Source: Haladaptatus halobius (GTDB taxonomy: Archaea > Halobacteriota > Halobacteria > Halobacteriales > Haladaptataceae). Taken from it: a DNA stretch of 64,000 nucleotides. Position numbers and translations under genes: made by a program. The stretch lies in NCBI RefSeq assembly GCF_020618475.1, contig NZ_CP085335.1, positions 558,001 to 622,000 on the forward strand, written 5' to 3'. The notes below the pieces were generated by a model that was not told where the DNA came from, did no database searches, and saw only the letters and a list, made by a program, of their open reading frames with translations. Below, piece by piece: positions 1-8,656 of the stretch. Each line of letters starts with the position of its first letter. Position 1 is the stretch's first letter.

Positions 1-1
1 C

Positions 2-1288
2 GCGCGACTCCTCGAAGTCGCGGCGTTCTTTCTGAAGATCGGGCTGGTCGGATTCGGCGGCCCGCTGGTTCACATCGCCATGATGGAAGACGAGTTGGTC
101 GGCGAGGGGAGCGAGGGGTGGACGGACGAATCGACGTTCGCGGAGGGGCTCGCCATCTGCAACGTGCTCCCCGGCCCGGCCTCGACCCAACTCGGCATCT
201 TCATGGGATGGATTCGGGCGGGCACGCTCGGCGCGCTGGTGGCCGGCGCGACGTTCATGCTTCCGACGTTCACGCTCGTGGTCGGCTTCTCGTACCTCTA
301 CTTCGCCTACGGTCGATTCCCGGCGACGATGATGATGTTCTACGGCATCAATCCGGTCGTCATCGGACTCATCGTCGGCGCGTCCTACTCGATGGCCCGG
401 AGCGCCCTCGGACGGGGTGACGACACGTTCTCGTTCAGCGTCGGAGCCGACGATTGGTCGGTCGATTGGAAGCTCCTCGGACTCCTCGTCGGGGCGCTGA
501 CCGCGACGGTTCTCGTCAATCCGAATCCCGTGCTTGAGTTCGTCGTCGCGGGCGTCGCCGCCGTCGCCGTATATCGAACGGAGTGGCTGCGAGAGAACCC
601 GCGGTCGGTGAGCGTCGGCGTCGCCGTCGCGGCCGTCGGCAGCGTCCTCTACGTCCTCCGCGACCGTCTCCTCGGCTGGCTGGTTCGTCTCGTTCCGTCG
701 AGCGGCGTCGCCCCCATCGTCGGCGCTATCTGGGGCAACCTCTGGCTGAAACTATTCCTGTTCATGCTCTACACCGGGTCGTTCATCTACGGCGGCGGGT
801 TGGTGCTCATCCCGTTCATCGAGAAGTACGTCGTCGGCGAGTTCGGGTGGCTCTCCTCGAACGCGTTTGTGGACGGAATCGCCATCGGCCAGTTGACCCC
901 CGGACCGGTGGTGATGACCACGGCGTTCGTCGGCTACGAATTGATGTACGAAACCTACGGAGCCAGCGTTTTCTGGGGCGTCGTCGGCGCGTTCGTCGCC
1001 GCGGTCGGCGCGTTCGCCCCCTCCTTCGTCTTCATCATGGGACTGTTTCCGTACGTGGCACGCATCCGCGAGAACGAAGTCGTTCAGGTCGCGCTGACGG
1101 GAATCAACGCGGCCGTCGTCGGAGCCATCGTGGGTGCGACCGTGACGCTCGCCCGCGAGGCGCTCGTCGACCCGTTCACGACCCTCCTCGCGGTCGTGAC
1201 GTTCGCCCTGTTCGTGCGCGGCGTGGACGCGGCGTACCTCATTGTCGGCGGCGGTGTGGCCGGTCTCGTCGTCGGCTCCGTCGTCTGA
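2..1288 (+). CDS. chrA: Chromate transporter ChrA (5' end outside window)
   Basis: Inner-membrane transporter of the CHR family, which exports chromate. The reading frame is open from the first bases, and codons before the first internal ATG (position 80) still encode the family's N-terminal FGGP segment, so the true start lies upstream of the window. The protein is a two-domain (long) CHR type. The first half carries a PGP signature (NVLPGPAS, about 30 residues after the ATG at 80) and the second half repeats it (QLTPGPVV, about residue 270 of that ORF). Each half is followed by hydrophobic helices. The 3' end faces the HTH gene. An alternative anion substrate such as sulfate cannot be excluded from sequence. 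Confidence 0.9.
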   Translation, partial: ARLLEVAAFFLKIGLVGFGGPLVHIAMMEDELVGEGSEGWTDESTFAEGLAICNVLPGPASTQLGIFMGWIRAGTLGALVAGATFMLPTFTLVVGFSYLYFAYGRFPATMMMFYGINPVVIGLIVGASYSMARSALGRGDDTFSFSVGADDWSVDWKLLGLLVGALTATVLVNPNPVLEFVVAGVAAVAVYRTEWLRENPRSVSVGVAVAAVGSVLYVLRDRLLGWLVRLVPSSGVAPIVGAIWGNLWLKLFLFMLYTGSFIYGGGLVLIPFIEKYVVGEFGWLSSNAFVDGIAIGQLTPGPVVMTTAFVGYELMYETYGASVFWGVVGAFVAAVGAFAPSFVFIMGLFPYVARIRENEVVQVALTGINAAVVGAIVGATVTLAREALVDPFTTLLAVVTFALFVRGVDAAYLIVGGGVAGLVVGSVV

Positions 1289-1323
1289 GATTCCGGCACC
1301 GTTTCGCGGAAAGCGGTTTTTCT

Positions 1324-1674
1324 CTACTCTTCGTAGGCGAGGTTCATTATCCACTGCGAGAAGGCGTCGCTCTCGGGGTCGATCTCTTCCTCCCCGATGA
1401 ACGGCGAGAGCATGTCGCCCGCCATCAGAAGCGAGAAGTCGAGGTCTTTCGCGGCGGGCGTGACGAAGTAGGTGTTGTGCCCGTCGTAGACGGTCTCCTG
1501 TCGCTGGACGAGCTCCTTTTCCACCAACGACTCGATGATCCGACTCCCCTTCCGCGACGAGACGTCGAGTTGTTTCCAGAAGTCACTCTGGTGGATACCG
1601 CCCGTCTCGCGGACGAGTTCGAGTCCCGCGAACTCGTCCTCGGTAAGGTCTTCCTCGGACGTTGCCGTGCTCAT
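1324..1674 (-). CDS. Winged-helix (MarR/HTH type) transcriptional regulator
   Basis: A 116-residue cytoplasmic DNA-binding protein. Residues about 10-75 form a winged helix: a first helix of the type EFAGLELVRE, a turn with a GGIHQSDFWKQL recognition region, then RIIESLVEKELV and a beta wing (YDGHNTYFVT). The acidic C-terminal tail ends in AYEE. I chose the ATG at 1674 because the longer open frame upstream runs antisense-style through the NRDE gene and because a TATA box lies 28 nt before this ATG. That TATA box contains the stop codon of the upstream NRDE gene. The target is unknown. Similar haloarchaeal proteins are annotated as HTH or Lrp/MarR-like regulators. Confidence 0.75.
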   Translation of the reverse strand: MSTATSEEDLTEDEFAGLELVRETGGIHQSDFWKQLDVSSRKGSRIIESLVEKELVQRQETVYDGHNTYFVTPAAKDLDFSLLMAGDMLSPFIGEEEIDPESDAFSQWIMNLAYEE

Positions 1675-1697
1675 GTTCCAATACTGGGATGGGCGGG

Positions 1698-1706
1698 CGT
1701 TTAAAG
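1698..1706 (-). promoter_or_regulatory. TATA box of the HTH gene, overlapping the NRDE stop codon
   Basis: On the minus strand this reads CTTTAAACG, centred 28 nt before the ATG at 1674, which fits a leaderless transcript. The TAA inside it is the stop codon of the upstream gene. Confidence 0.55.
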
Positions 1707-2402
1707 GTGACTTTCCACGTCCTCGTACTCCGTCTCGCAGGGCGGCCCGTCGGCGAACTCGTACGCTCCGGTGCCGTCGGCGTCGACGGTTACGATGGAC
1801 GACGACCGAGTTCCGTACCCCTCGCCGTGGACGCACGCGCCGATGTCGTGGTCGCGGAGCACCGCTTTCACTCGGTCGCGCCACTCGGGAAGCGACACGT
1901 CTTCGCCCGGTTCGGGATGGGATTCGGCCCGGATGCGCTCGGCTTTCGGCGCGGCGCCGTTCAACCCCTCGTTGACGACGACGTGGATTCCCGGTTCCAG
2001 GTGCGTCGTTTCGAGGATGCCGTCCCACTCCAACAGGGTCGCTTCCTCCGCGTCTGCGATGAAGAGGTTGAACCCCGCGAACCGCCATTCAGCGAGTTCG
2101 TCGTGAACGAATCGGAGGGCGTCCGCCGCGGATTCGCGGGCCAACGCGTCCCGAACCAGCAGCCCGCGGGAGCGTTCACCTTCTATGTCGGCTCGGCGGT
2201 TCGTCACCCCGACGAACAGCCCGTGCTCGTTGTAGCCGATCCACGTCCCCCCGGCCTCCTCGTCCTGCGGGGCGACGACGGTCGGCTCGCGGTCGAGAAC
2301 CCCGGGCGAACGCGACGGACGCGACAGGGCTTCGTCCCGATTCGCGGCGGCGACGACCGGCGTTCCGTCGAACACCCGCCACGCGACGATGAGTGTACAC
2401 AC
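1701..2402 (-). CDS. NRDE family protein (TANGO2-like)
   Basis: A 233-residue protein of the NRDE/TANGO2 family, named for the motif Asn-Arg-Asp-Glu, present here at residues 21-24 after the N-terminal MCTLIVAW. Cys2 is conserved, and the family is thought to be Ntn-hydrolase-like, though no reaction is established. The motif WIGYNEHGLFVGVTNRR in the middle is also typical. Length matches the family. It ends in CTT TAA, which doubles as the promoter element of the downstream HTH gene, so the two genes are adjacent but probably transcribed separately. Confidence 0.85.
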   Translation of the reverse strand: MCTLIVAWRVFDGTPVVAAANRDEALSRPSRSPGVLDREPTVVAPQDEEAGGTWIGYNEHGLFVGVTNRRADIEGERSRGLLVRDALARESAADALRFVHDELAEWRFAGFNLFIADAEEATLLEWDGILETTHLEPGIHVVVNEGLNGAAPKAERIRAESHPEPGEDVSLPEWRDRVKAVLRDHDIGACVHGEGYGTRSSSIVTVDADGTGAYEFADGPPCETEYEDVESHL

Positions 2403-2496
2403 GCCGAACAGTAAGGCGGCATCGAATAAAAGGATTCGTCGCCGGTACCCCCGTCACTTATGCGTCCGCCTGTGGATATTCACCGGGGGAAAACGC

Positions 2497-3093
2497 ATGC
2501 TCGACAGACGCGACGTGCTCAAGGCGGGGGTATCACTCGGTGCGGGAGCCGGCGTCGTCACCGCACAATCGCAGGACGGAACGACGCTCAGCGCGGGACG
2601 AATGACGGGTGACGAGCAACCGGATACGGTCGAGACGAACGCCGAAGGGGCGGCGGTGTTCGTCCGGGAAGGGCCAGGAATGCGCTTCATCCTGCTCGCC
2701 ACCGGAATCGAAAACGTCACGCAGGCGCACATCCATCGCGGAAGCGAAGGGGAGAACGGCCCCGTCGTGACGTGGCTGTATCCCGACCCGCAGGCGCGAC
2801 AGCCGCAGCGCGTTCCGGGTCGGTTCGACGGCGTCCTCTCGGCGAGGCGGTTCTTCGCGGGCGACCTCGTCGGCCCACTGGAAGGACGCTCGCTCGACTC
2901 ACTGACTTCCGCTATCGAGAACGGTAATGCGTACGTCAACGTTCATACGAAATCGAATCCGGCGGGCGAGATTCGCGGTCAGCTCTCGTCCGTCTCGACC
3001 GCGCGGGTTCGGTTCCGACAGCGGATCGGCGTGGACGCGGGAGACGGGTTCGGCGTCTCCCGCTCCGTCGGTTTGCAGGTTCAGGGATCGTAG
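2497..3093 (+). CDS. Tat-exported CHRD-domain protein
   Basis: A 198-residue secreted protein. It begins with a twin-arginine signal (RRDVLKAG at residues 4-11) followed by an Ala/Gly-rich hydrophobic stretch ending near residue 25, so export in folded form through Tat is expected, as usual in haloarchaea. The rest is a CHRD domain with the typical AHIHRG at 77-82, GPVVTWL, and near the end YVNVHT plus the sequence NPAGEIRGQL. CHRD domains occur in extracellular matrix-like and cell-surface proteins; the ligand is unknown. I chose the ATG at 2497 because the longer frame would place residues before the Tat motif. Its 3' end overlaps menE tail-to-tail by 13 bp. Confidence 0.85.
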   Translation: MLDRRDVLKAGVSLGAGAGVVTAQSQDGTTLSAGRMTGDEQPDTVETNAEGAAVFVREGPGMRFILLATGIENVTQAHIHRGSEGENGPVVTWLYPDPQARQPQRVPGRFDGVLSARRFFAGDLVGPLEGRSLDSLTSAIENGNAYVNVHTKSNPAGEIRGQLSSVSTARVRFRQRIGVDAGDGFGVSRSVGLQVQGS

Positions 3094-4571
3094 CGGAGTC
3101 GCTCACGAACCGCTTCGCGGTCGACCGTCCCCGACGCGGTTCGGGGCAGTTCCTCGGCGGTTTCGAGCATGCGGGGGTGTTTGTAGCCGGCGAGTCGACC
3201 GCCGCAGAAGGCGCGAACCGATTCGAGCGTCACCGCCTCGTCGGTCTCGGGCACCACGAGCGCACCGACTCGTTCGCCCCACTCGTCGTCTTCGATACCG
3301 ACGACCGCGGCCTCCCGAATCTCGGGGTGTTCCAGCAGCACCTCGACGACCTCGCCGGGATGCACGTTCTCGCCGCCTGTGACGATACGGTCGGAACGCC
3401 GATTCAACACCCAGATTCGGCCGCCTTCGTCGCGGTAGCCCACGTCCCCCGTGTGCAGGCCGTACTCCCCGAACGCGCTCTCGGTCGCGCTCGGATTGTC
3501 GTAGTAACCCGCCATCACGGTCGGCCCGGAGACGACGAGTTCGCCCGGTTCGCCCGCCGGAACGGGATCGCCGTTCTCGTCGACGACCGTGACCTCCGTG
3601 AACATCAGCGGTCGCCCGACCGTGCCGACGCGGGAAAACGCCTCTTCTGGGCGGGCGGTGGCAATCTGCGAGGCGGTCTCCGTCATCCCGTAGGTCGGGC
3701 AGACCGGCACTCCTCGCGCTACGCACTCCGCGACGAGGTCGTCCTGGGCGGGCGCGCCGCCGAGGAGGACGAACCGCAAGGAATCGGAGAGGTCGCCCTC
3801 CTCCAGCAGTCGGCGGAGCATCGTCGGCACGAGCGAGACGCCGGTGGCTCCGTACTCGCGGAGGTGCGACAGCGTTTCCGCGGGGGAGAACCCCTCTTGT
3901 ACGACGACCGCGGTCCCGTACACCGTCGAACGCAGGAGCGGCGCGAGACCGCCCATGTGGTACGACGAGAGGCAGAGGTGCCAGCGGTCGCCGGGGAGGA
4001 CGCCCAACCGGAACGCGGAGGCGGTGGCGCTCGCCAGCAGGTTCCCCGTCGTGAGCGCGACCGCCTTCGGATTCCCGGTCGTTCCCGACGTGAACAGCAT
4101 CACCTGCGGGTCGTCGCACGCCCACTCCGCCGGGACGAAGTTCGCTCGCTCGGACTCGGCGAGCGTCGCCCCGTCCGACGGGTCGACCGAGACGACCGGC
4201 ACGTCCCCGGCGACGTCGCGCGCGACCGACTCGGTGTCGGCGTCGCAGACGAGCGCCGACGGGTCGGTCACCGCGACCTGTCGCCGGAGTTCGGGCGGGG
4301 CGAGTCGAACATTCAGCGGGACGAGCACGCAGCCGAGTCGCATCGCGGCGTGGACGAGCCGAACCGCCGCCATCCGAGTCTCCATCAGCACGCCGAGGTG
4401 GTCGCCCGCGCGGAGACCCAGTCCGGCGAGCCGTCCGGCCGTCTTCTCCACCGTCGAATCGAGGTCGGCGTACGTCCGCTCGCTTCCGTCTTCGGCTTCG
4501 ACGACGGCGGTCGCGTCCGGCGATATCTCCGCCCGGTGTGCGAGCCAGTCTCTCGTTTTCGTCCACCTCAT
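3081..4571 (-). CDS. menE: 2-succinylbenzoate--CoA ligase (MenE)
   Basis: Acyl-CoA synthetase of the ANL superfamily that activates 2-succinylbenzoate with ATP and CoA in menaquinone synthesis. The 496-residue protein has the AMP-binding P-loop (LFTSGTTGNPKA, about residue 160), the YGMTET motif near 290, and the C-terminal subdomain with HTGDVGY and SDRIVTGGENVHP. Its ATG overlaps the menC stop as ATGA, so the two genes are translationally coupled. One residue is odd: the C-terminal motif that normally ends in a catalytic lysine (PRTxxGK) reads PRTASGTVDRE, with Thr at the lysine position. The function is assigned with confidence from the menA-menC neighbours. Confidence 0.9.
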   Translation of the reverse strand: MRWTKTRDWLAHRAEISPDATAVVEAEDGSERTYADLDSTVEKTAGRLAGLGLRAGDHLGVLMETRMAAVRLVHAAMRLGCVLVPLNVRLAPPELRRQVAVTDPSALVCDADTESVARDVAGDVPVVSVDPSDGATLAESERANFVPAEWACDDPQVMLFTSGTTGNPKAVALTTGNLLASATASAFRLGVLPGDRWHLCLSSYHMGGLAPLLRSTVYGTAVVVQEGFSPAETLSHLREYGATGVSLVPTMLRRLLEEGDLSDSLRFVLLGGAPAQDDLVAECVARGVPVCPTYGMTETASQIATARPEEAFSRVGTVGRPLMFTEVTVVDENGDPVPAGEPGELVVSGPTVMAGYYDNPSATESAFGEYGLHTGDVGYRDEGGRIWVLNRRSDRIVTGGENVHPGEVVEVLLEHPEIREAAVVGIEDDEWGERVGALVVPETDEAVTLESVRAFCGGRLAGYKHPRMLETAEELPRTASGTVDREAVRERLRYDP

Positions 4572-5590
4572 AGCTGTCCCCACGTGTCGGCGACGCCGTT
4601 GCCCGGTTCCTGCGGGACGCTCACCGCTCCGTCGACGATTCGCGTGCGGTTCGGGCCGAGGTCGCGGGCCAGCAAGGTTCCGGTGGCGAGACCGCAGGCC
4701 GGGCGGTCGGGGATGGCAGCCGCGACGTGTATCGCCGCCGTCCGGGCGACCACCCCGTCGATGGTCGTCGTCACGACCGGGGTCACGCCCGCGTCGCGGG
4801 CCCGTTTTGCGACCTCGACTGCCATGTCCGGGCCGCCGAGCACCATCGGTTTACAGACGAGCACGTCGGCGGCCCCGGCACCGAGCACCTCGTCGACCGA
4901 GGTTTCGGCTACCGACTCGTCCGCCGCGACGCCGACCGACCGACTGCGGAGGTCGGCGAGACCGTCCAAGTCGTCCGGGGGGAGGGGTTGTTCGACGTAG
5001 GCTATCCGGAGGGAGTCGAATTTGTGAAACGCTTCGCGCGCCTGCGCACGCGACCACGCACCGTTCGCGTCCGCGCGGAGTTCCACGTCGGAGCCGACTT
5101 CGTCGCGAACCGCTCGAAGCCGAACCACGTCGTCGGTGACCGAGCGCGCGCCGACCTTGACCTTCACGCACTCGAACCCCGCTTCGACCGCCTCACTCAG
5201 CGCCGTCGCCGTGTCGGACGGCGAACAGTCGCCGACGGTCGCGTTGACGGGGACGACCTCGACGGTCTCCGGCCCGCCGAGGTGTCGGTAGAGGGGTTCG
5301 TCGATGCGTTTCGCTCGAACGTCGGCCAGCGCGAGCGCGAGCGCGTGGCGGGCCGCGGGCGTCGAATCGAGGTCGGTCAGCGCGGCGTCCGGGTCGCCCA
5401 CACCGGCGAGCGCCGCCTGACAGGCCGGGAGCGATTCGGTCCAGCCGGGGAGGGGTGTCGCCTCGCCGATCCCGACCTCGTCGCCGTCTTCGATTCGGAC
5501 GAGAACGCCCTCCCGACGCTCTATCTTCCCACGCGCCGTGTCGAGCGGTGATTCGAGCGGAAGCGAGAACTCTCTCGTTTCGATTTGCAT
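4568..5590 (-). CDS. menC: o-Succinylbenzoate synthase (MenC)
   Basis: Enolase-superfamily dehydratase that converts SHCHC to 2-succinylbenzoate. The 340-residue protein has the full catalytic set: the KxK pair at 143/145 (CVKVKVG), metal ligands Asp174 (LRADANG), Glu200 (YVEQPL) and Asp224 (AADES), and the general base Lys247 (LVCKP). I chose the ATG at 5590 because it begins at the conserved barrel cap and lies 10 nt after the menA stop. The order menA-menC-menE on the minus strand, with the ATGA overlap into menE, indicates one operon. Confidence 0.95.
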   Translation of the reverse strand: MQIETREFSLPLESPLDTARGKIERREGVLVRIEDGDEVGIGEATPLPGWTESLPACQAALAGVGDPDAALTDLDSTPAARHALALALADVRAKRIDEPLYRHLGGPETVEVVPVNATVGDCSPSDTATALSEAVEAGFECVKVKVGARSVTDDVVRLRAVRDEVGSDVELRADANGAWSRAQAREAFHKFDSLRIAYVEQPLPPDDLDGLADLRSRSVGVAADESVAETSVDEVLGAGAADVLVCKPMVLGGPDMAVEVAKRARDAGVTPVVTTTIDGVVARTAAIHVAAAIPDRPACGLATGTLLARDLGPNRTRIVDGAVSVPQEPGNGVADTWGQL

Positions 5591-5600
5591 GGTTCGATTC

Positions 5601-6542
5601 TCAGAGCACCATCCCGAGGGCGAACAAGAGCGAGTGGACGGCCAGCAGTTTGCCGGTCTGTTCGAGGGCCGGGTTGAGCGCCTCGCCGGAGGCATTCGTG
5701 AGCACGCTTCCGGCGATCGTCGCGGCGTAGGGTATCGTGAGCAGCGGAAGGAGGACGACCGCTCCGAACGTATCGCTCGCCCAGAAGTACACCGGAACGA
5801 GGTACGAGAGCGCTAGCATGCCGACGAACTCCGCCCGGCTCACCCGGTAGCCGACGAGCACCGCGAGCGTCCGCTTGCCCGCCTCGCGGTCGGTCTCCAA
5901 GTCGCGGACGTTGTTCACGACGAGGATGTTCGTGGAGATGGCCGCGACGGGAAGGCTGGCGAGGAACGCTTGCCACGTGACGGTTCCGGCGGGGATGCCG
6001 AGCGCGAGGGGGGCGGCGAGCACCGCCGCGGCCTGCACGTAGACGGTGCCCATCACGGCGACGACGCCGAAGAAGACGAACACGAACAGGTCGCCCAGTC
6101 CGTGCGAGCCGAGGGGGTACGGCCCGCCCGCGTAGGCGATGCCGCTAGCGACGCTGGCGAGACCGACGACGAGAATCGGCAGGCCGCCGATGTAGACGAG
6201 GTAGACGCCGACGAGGACGGCGAGCAGGAATGTGGAGTACATCGCGCGTTTGACCTCGCCGGGCGGGATGAGTCCGGATTGGGTCACGCGGGTGAACCCC
6301 GTCCGTTCGTCGGTATCGACGCCCTTCACGGCGTCGTAGTAGTCGTTAGCGAGGTTGGTGCCGATCTGGATGAGCGCCGCGCCGACGAAGGCGGCGAGCG
6401 CGGGAAGCGGGGCGAACAGCCCCTCGTGAACGGCGAGGCCGACGCCGACGATGACGGGAGCGGCGGCGGCGGGCAGGGTGTGCGGTCGGGCCGCCATCAG
6501 CCACGCCTTCGTGCGGGAAATCTCCGTCGCCGTTTCGGTCAT
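5601..6542 (-). CDS. menA: 1,4-Dihydroxy-2-naphthoate polyprenyltransferase (MenA)
   Basis: Integral membrane UbiA-family prenyltransferase, 313 residues, that attaches the polyprenyl chain to DHNA to give demethylmenaquinone. The first Asp-rich motif is NLANDYYD (residues 63-70) and the second is NNVRDLETD near residue 210. About eight or nine hydrophobic helices follow the family pattern. It is the first gene of the menA-menC-menE operon, with a short gap of 10 nt to menC. No clear promoter is visible apart from the AT-richer stretch just upstream of the start. Confidence 0.93.
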   Translation of the reverse strand: MTETATEISRTKAWLMAARPHTLPAAAAPVIVGVGLAVHEGLFAPLPALAAFVGAALIQIGTNLANDYYDAVKGVDTDERTGFTRVTQSGLIPPGEVKRAMYSTFLLAVLVGVYLVYIGGLPILVVGLASVASGIAYAGGPYPLGSHGLGDLFVFVFFGVVAVMGTVYVQAAAVLAAPLALGIPAGTVTWQAFLASLPVAAISTNILVVNNVRDLETDREAGKRTLAVLVGYRVSRAEFVGMLALSYLVPVYFWASDTFGAVVLLPLLTIPYAATIAGSVLTNASGEALNPALEQTGKLLAVHSLLFALGMVL

Positions 6543-6654
6543 TACTGCAGTAGTTTTGACGTGAGGGGCATAGCGTCTGCGGTTTCGGAGGGTGCTGCTC
6601 TCGGTCGATGGAGCGCATCGAGTTGCGCGGCCGGAGCGGCGGACTCCGAGGCGA

Positions 6655-7416
6655 TCATTTGGCAGCGTCGCGCTCGGCCTCGATTCGCTCGACGTACGCG
6701 GTCGTCACCTTCTGGAGGATCGCCTCTCCCGCCTCGGGGGTCGCTTCTCGGGGGTCGCCGAGGACGCCGTTTCGAGTGATGGTTTTGAACCCCTCGCTGA
6801 GTAGTCGTGCTGTCGATATCTCTCCCTCGCGGCCGACTTCCAATTCGTCCGTTCGAACGAGCCCTTCGTCCACCGCCAGAACGATGGCCGTTTCGGCGGC
6901 ACCCGCGTGAATCACCGGTTCTTCGTACTCCACGTCGGCATCGCGCAGCCCCTCGTTCATCAACGCCATGTGCTCGTCGAGGTTCGCCAAAGCGATCACG
7001 TTCGCGTCGATCTCGTGGGCGATTTCGGGAGCGGCGGTGTTGACGGGCGCGAAGTTACCGCCGTGGGTTGGCACGAGGACGATGTGTTCGAAACCGTGTT
7101 CGTCTAACGACCGGCAGTACGAGCGGATCAGATCCATCAACGTTTCGGGTGGTATCGTTATCGTCCCGGGGAACTCCATGTGGTGTCCCGAGCAACCGGG
7201 TCGAATCGTGGGCGCAGCAAGGGCGTCCCCGAGTTCTTCGGCGATGCGCCGCGCGAGTTCGTCACCGGCTAACGTGTCCATGATAAGCGGGAGGTGTGGG
7301 CCGTGTTGTTCGACCGAACCAACGGCGACGATAGCCGTTCGCGTTCCACCTTCGAGCGCCGTCTCGACCTCCGGCCAGCTGTGCTCCTCGAGAAGTACGG
7401 ACGTATGCGGAGACAT
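6655..7416 (-). CDS. Creatininase-family amidohydrolase
   Basis: A 253-residue cytosolic metal-dependent amidohydrolase of the creatininase fold. Metal ligands expected for the family are present: Glu36 and His38 in GSVEQHGPH, Asp47 (MDTLAG), His118 in THGGN, and a Glu near 175 (GAAETAI). The family covers creatininase, the archaeal deformylase ArfB and the mycofactocin peptidase MftE, so the substrate cannot be named from sequence alone. A second paralogue lies at 60992-61756 and differs from it in several motifs. Its start is followed upstream by an AT-rich element (CCTAAGC region, about 29 nt before) that could be its TATA box. It lies beside menA but does not overlap it. Confidence 0.8.
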   Translation of the reverse strand: MSPHTSVLLEEHSWPEVETALEGGTRTAIVAVGSVEQHGPHLPLIMDTLAGDELARRIAEELGDALAAPTIRPGCSGHHMEFPGTITIPPETLMDLIRSYCRSLDEHGFEHIVLVPTHGGNFAPVNTAAPEIAHEIDANVIALANLDEHMALMNEGLRDADVEYEEPVIHAGAAETAIVLAVDEGLVRTDELEVGREGEISTARLLSEGFKTITRNGVLGDPREATPEAGEAILQKVTTAYVERIEAERDAAK

Positions 7417-7641
7417 ACTATCACTGAACGAACCAGAATAGCTTAGGTTTGGGGGATAGCGCCGGCATCGGCTCGCGCTTCCGATTCGGCACCGTTCTCG
7501 TCAGAAGAGGTTTCGATTTAACTGCTTCACGCGATAACGGATAGATACGAGGAAGGTTACTTTGGATTCTTCTCTCCTCGATTCTCTGATTCTCACCTCA
7601 GAACCGCTTCCTGCCGAGATTCCTCTCTCCTCCGTGACCCT

Positions 7642-8385
7642 TCAATCTCGTCTCTCCCCTCGACTCGTGAGGCTCGGGAGGTTCGGGTCGCGGTGAGGGT
7701 TCCGACCGTGGACAGCGAACTCAATCCCCTGTTCTTCTATCTGCTCTTTGAGCACCCGCCGGAGTCGGTTGAGGCTCGTGATGTCGAGACCGTGTTTCTC
7801 CGTGAGTTCGTCGAAGCGGTCGTCGTCGGTGAGTGATTGGAACTGGTCGTATAGGTCACCTAGTCGCTCGGACGGCAGTTGGCCGATCCACTCGCTGTCG
7901 TGCAGTCCGAGGTAGTGTTCGCGCTCTCGATCGACGACGTGGCGGATGACGACCAGCGCGACCTTCGGGATGGCCCGCTGGCTTCCGAAGGCGGTGAGGT
8001 TGAGTTCCGCCATGATACCGATGACGCAGTCACGTTGCCACGGGGTCAGCGCGAGGTCGTTGCAGAGCGCGTGGCTGACCCTGAGTTTGTCGAGGTGGTG
8101 CATCCGACTGCTGTGGCCCGCCATCGCCGAGTGACGCTCCTCGTGCAGCCTCCGAATGTTCTCCCCGACGTCCGATTCTGGGGACTGCGCTCGCCCGATG
8201 AGCGTCGCGCTCGGCGTGACAGGCCCCCAGCGCCGAACCGATTCGTCGCGCTGGAGATCCGCCCGCCGAACCGCACCGTCGCCCGGAAGTCGGCTGAGCG
8301 GCCGATTTCGCGGGTCGTCCGGCTCGGCGGTCGCTCCGGACTGCCACTGCCAACTGGCCGCTTGCGAGTCGCCGTCTCGACGCAT
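7642..8385 (-). CDS. Halobacterial RNA polymerase subunit epsilon-like protein (TFB-like repeat)
   Basis: A 247-residue protein resembling a haloarchaeal family annotated as DNA-directed RNA polymerase subunit epsilon. The signature RRWGPVTPSAT lies near residue 50. Residues about 100-165 look like one cyclin repeat of the TFB/TFIIB type: an Arg-rich helix (LDKLRVSHAL), LTPWQRDCVIGIM, and AIPKVALVVIRHVVD. I would expect a role near the transcription machinery, but the assignment rests on my memory of the family. The start is fixed: an in-frame TAA lies 12 nt upstream of this ATG. The upstream region contains two copies of a 50-bp repeat that this gene does not explain. Confidence 0.65.
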   Translation of the reverse strand: MRRDGDSQAASWQWQSGATAEPDDPRNRPLSRLPGDGAVRRADLQRDESVRRWGPVTPSATLIGRAQSPESDVGENIRRLHEERHSAMAGHSSRMHHLDKLRVSHALCNDLALTPWQRDCVIGIMAELNLTAFGSQRAIPKVALVVIRHVVDREREHYLGLHDSEWIGQLPSERLGDLYDQFQSLTDDDRFDELTEKHGLDITSLNRLRRVLKEQIEEQGIEFAVHGRNPHRDPNLPSLTSRGERRD

Positions 8386-8500
8386 CGCTCCCCATTACTC
8401 GGTCGAGGTAGTTCAAAGGTAGGTTTGCGGCGGTCGTCCGAACGCGCGACCGACACGCAGTGCTCTTCGGCCGGTGTGACTTCCATCAGAATCAGCCCCG

Positions 8501-8550
8501 CTCCGTCCATATCTTTCCCTTGTCACGAGAATCACTTAAAGCGGAATCGA
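8501..8550 (-). repeat. 50-bp direct repeat, copy A, with TATA-like element
   Basis: Matches 8657-8706 at 40 of 50 positions with no gaps. On the minus strand it contains CTTTAAGTG and, 27 nt further, an ATG at 8510 that opens a 154-codon frame overlapping the epsilon-like gene out of frame. That layout is exactly that of a leaderless haloarchaeal promoter. The 358-nt gap 8386-8743 otherwise holds no gene I can support. Confidence 0.6.
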
Positions 8551-8656
8551 GACATCGACCGCGGTCGTCCGGGCGCGAGTCGTTGAGAATATCACGACTG
8601 ACTCGTCGGGTACAGCCCCGGCTACTGGGTGATGGGGTACGTTAGAATGGATCTCA

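Noticed and set aside
583..1704. Long open frame antiphase to chrA and the HTH gene
   Set aside because: Composition is Arg/Pro-rich without any family motif; it is a GC-codon shadow of the genes on both sides.
3177..5000. Open frame of about 600 codons opposite menE and menC
   Set aside because: It mirrors two well-supported genes, lacks protein-like composition and has no promoter.
8046..8510. 154-codon frame beginning at the ATG in repeat copy A
   Set aside because: Most of it overlaps the epsilon-like gene out of frame and turns Arg/Ser-rich; only the promoter-like layout was kept, as a finding.
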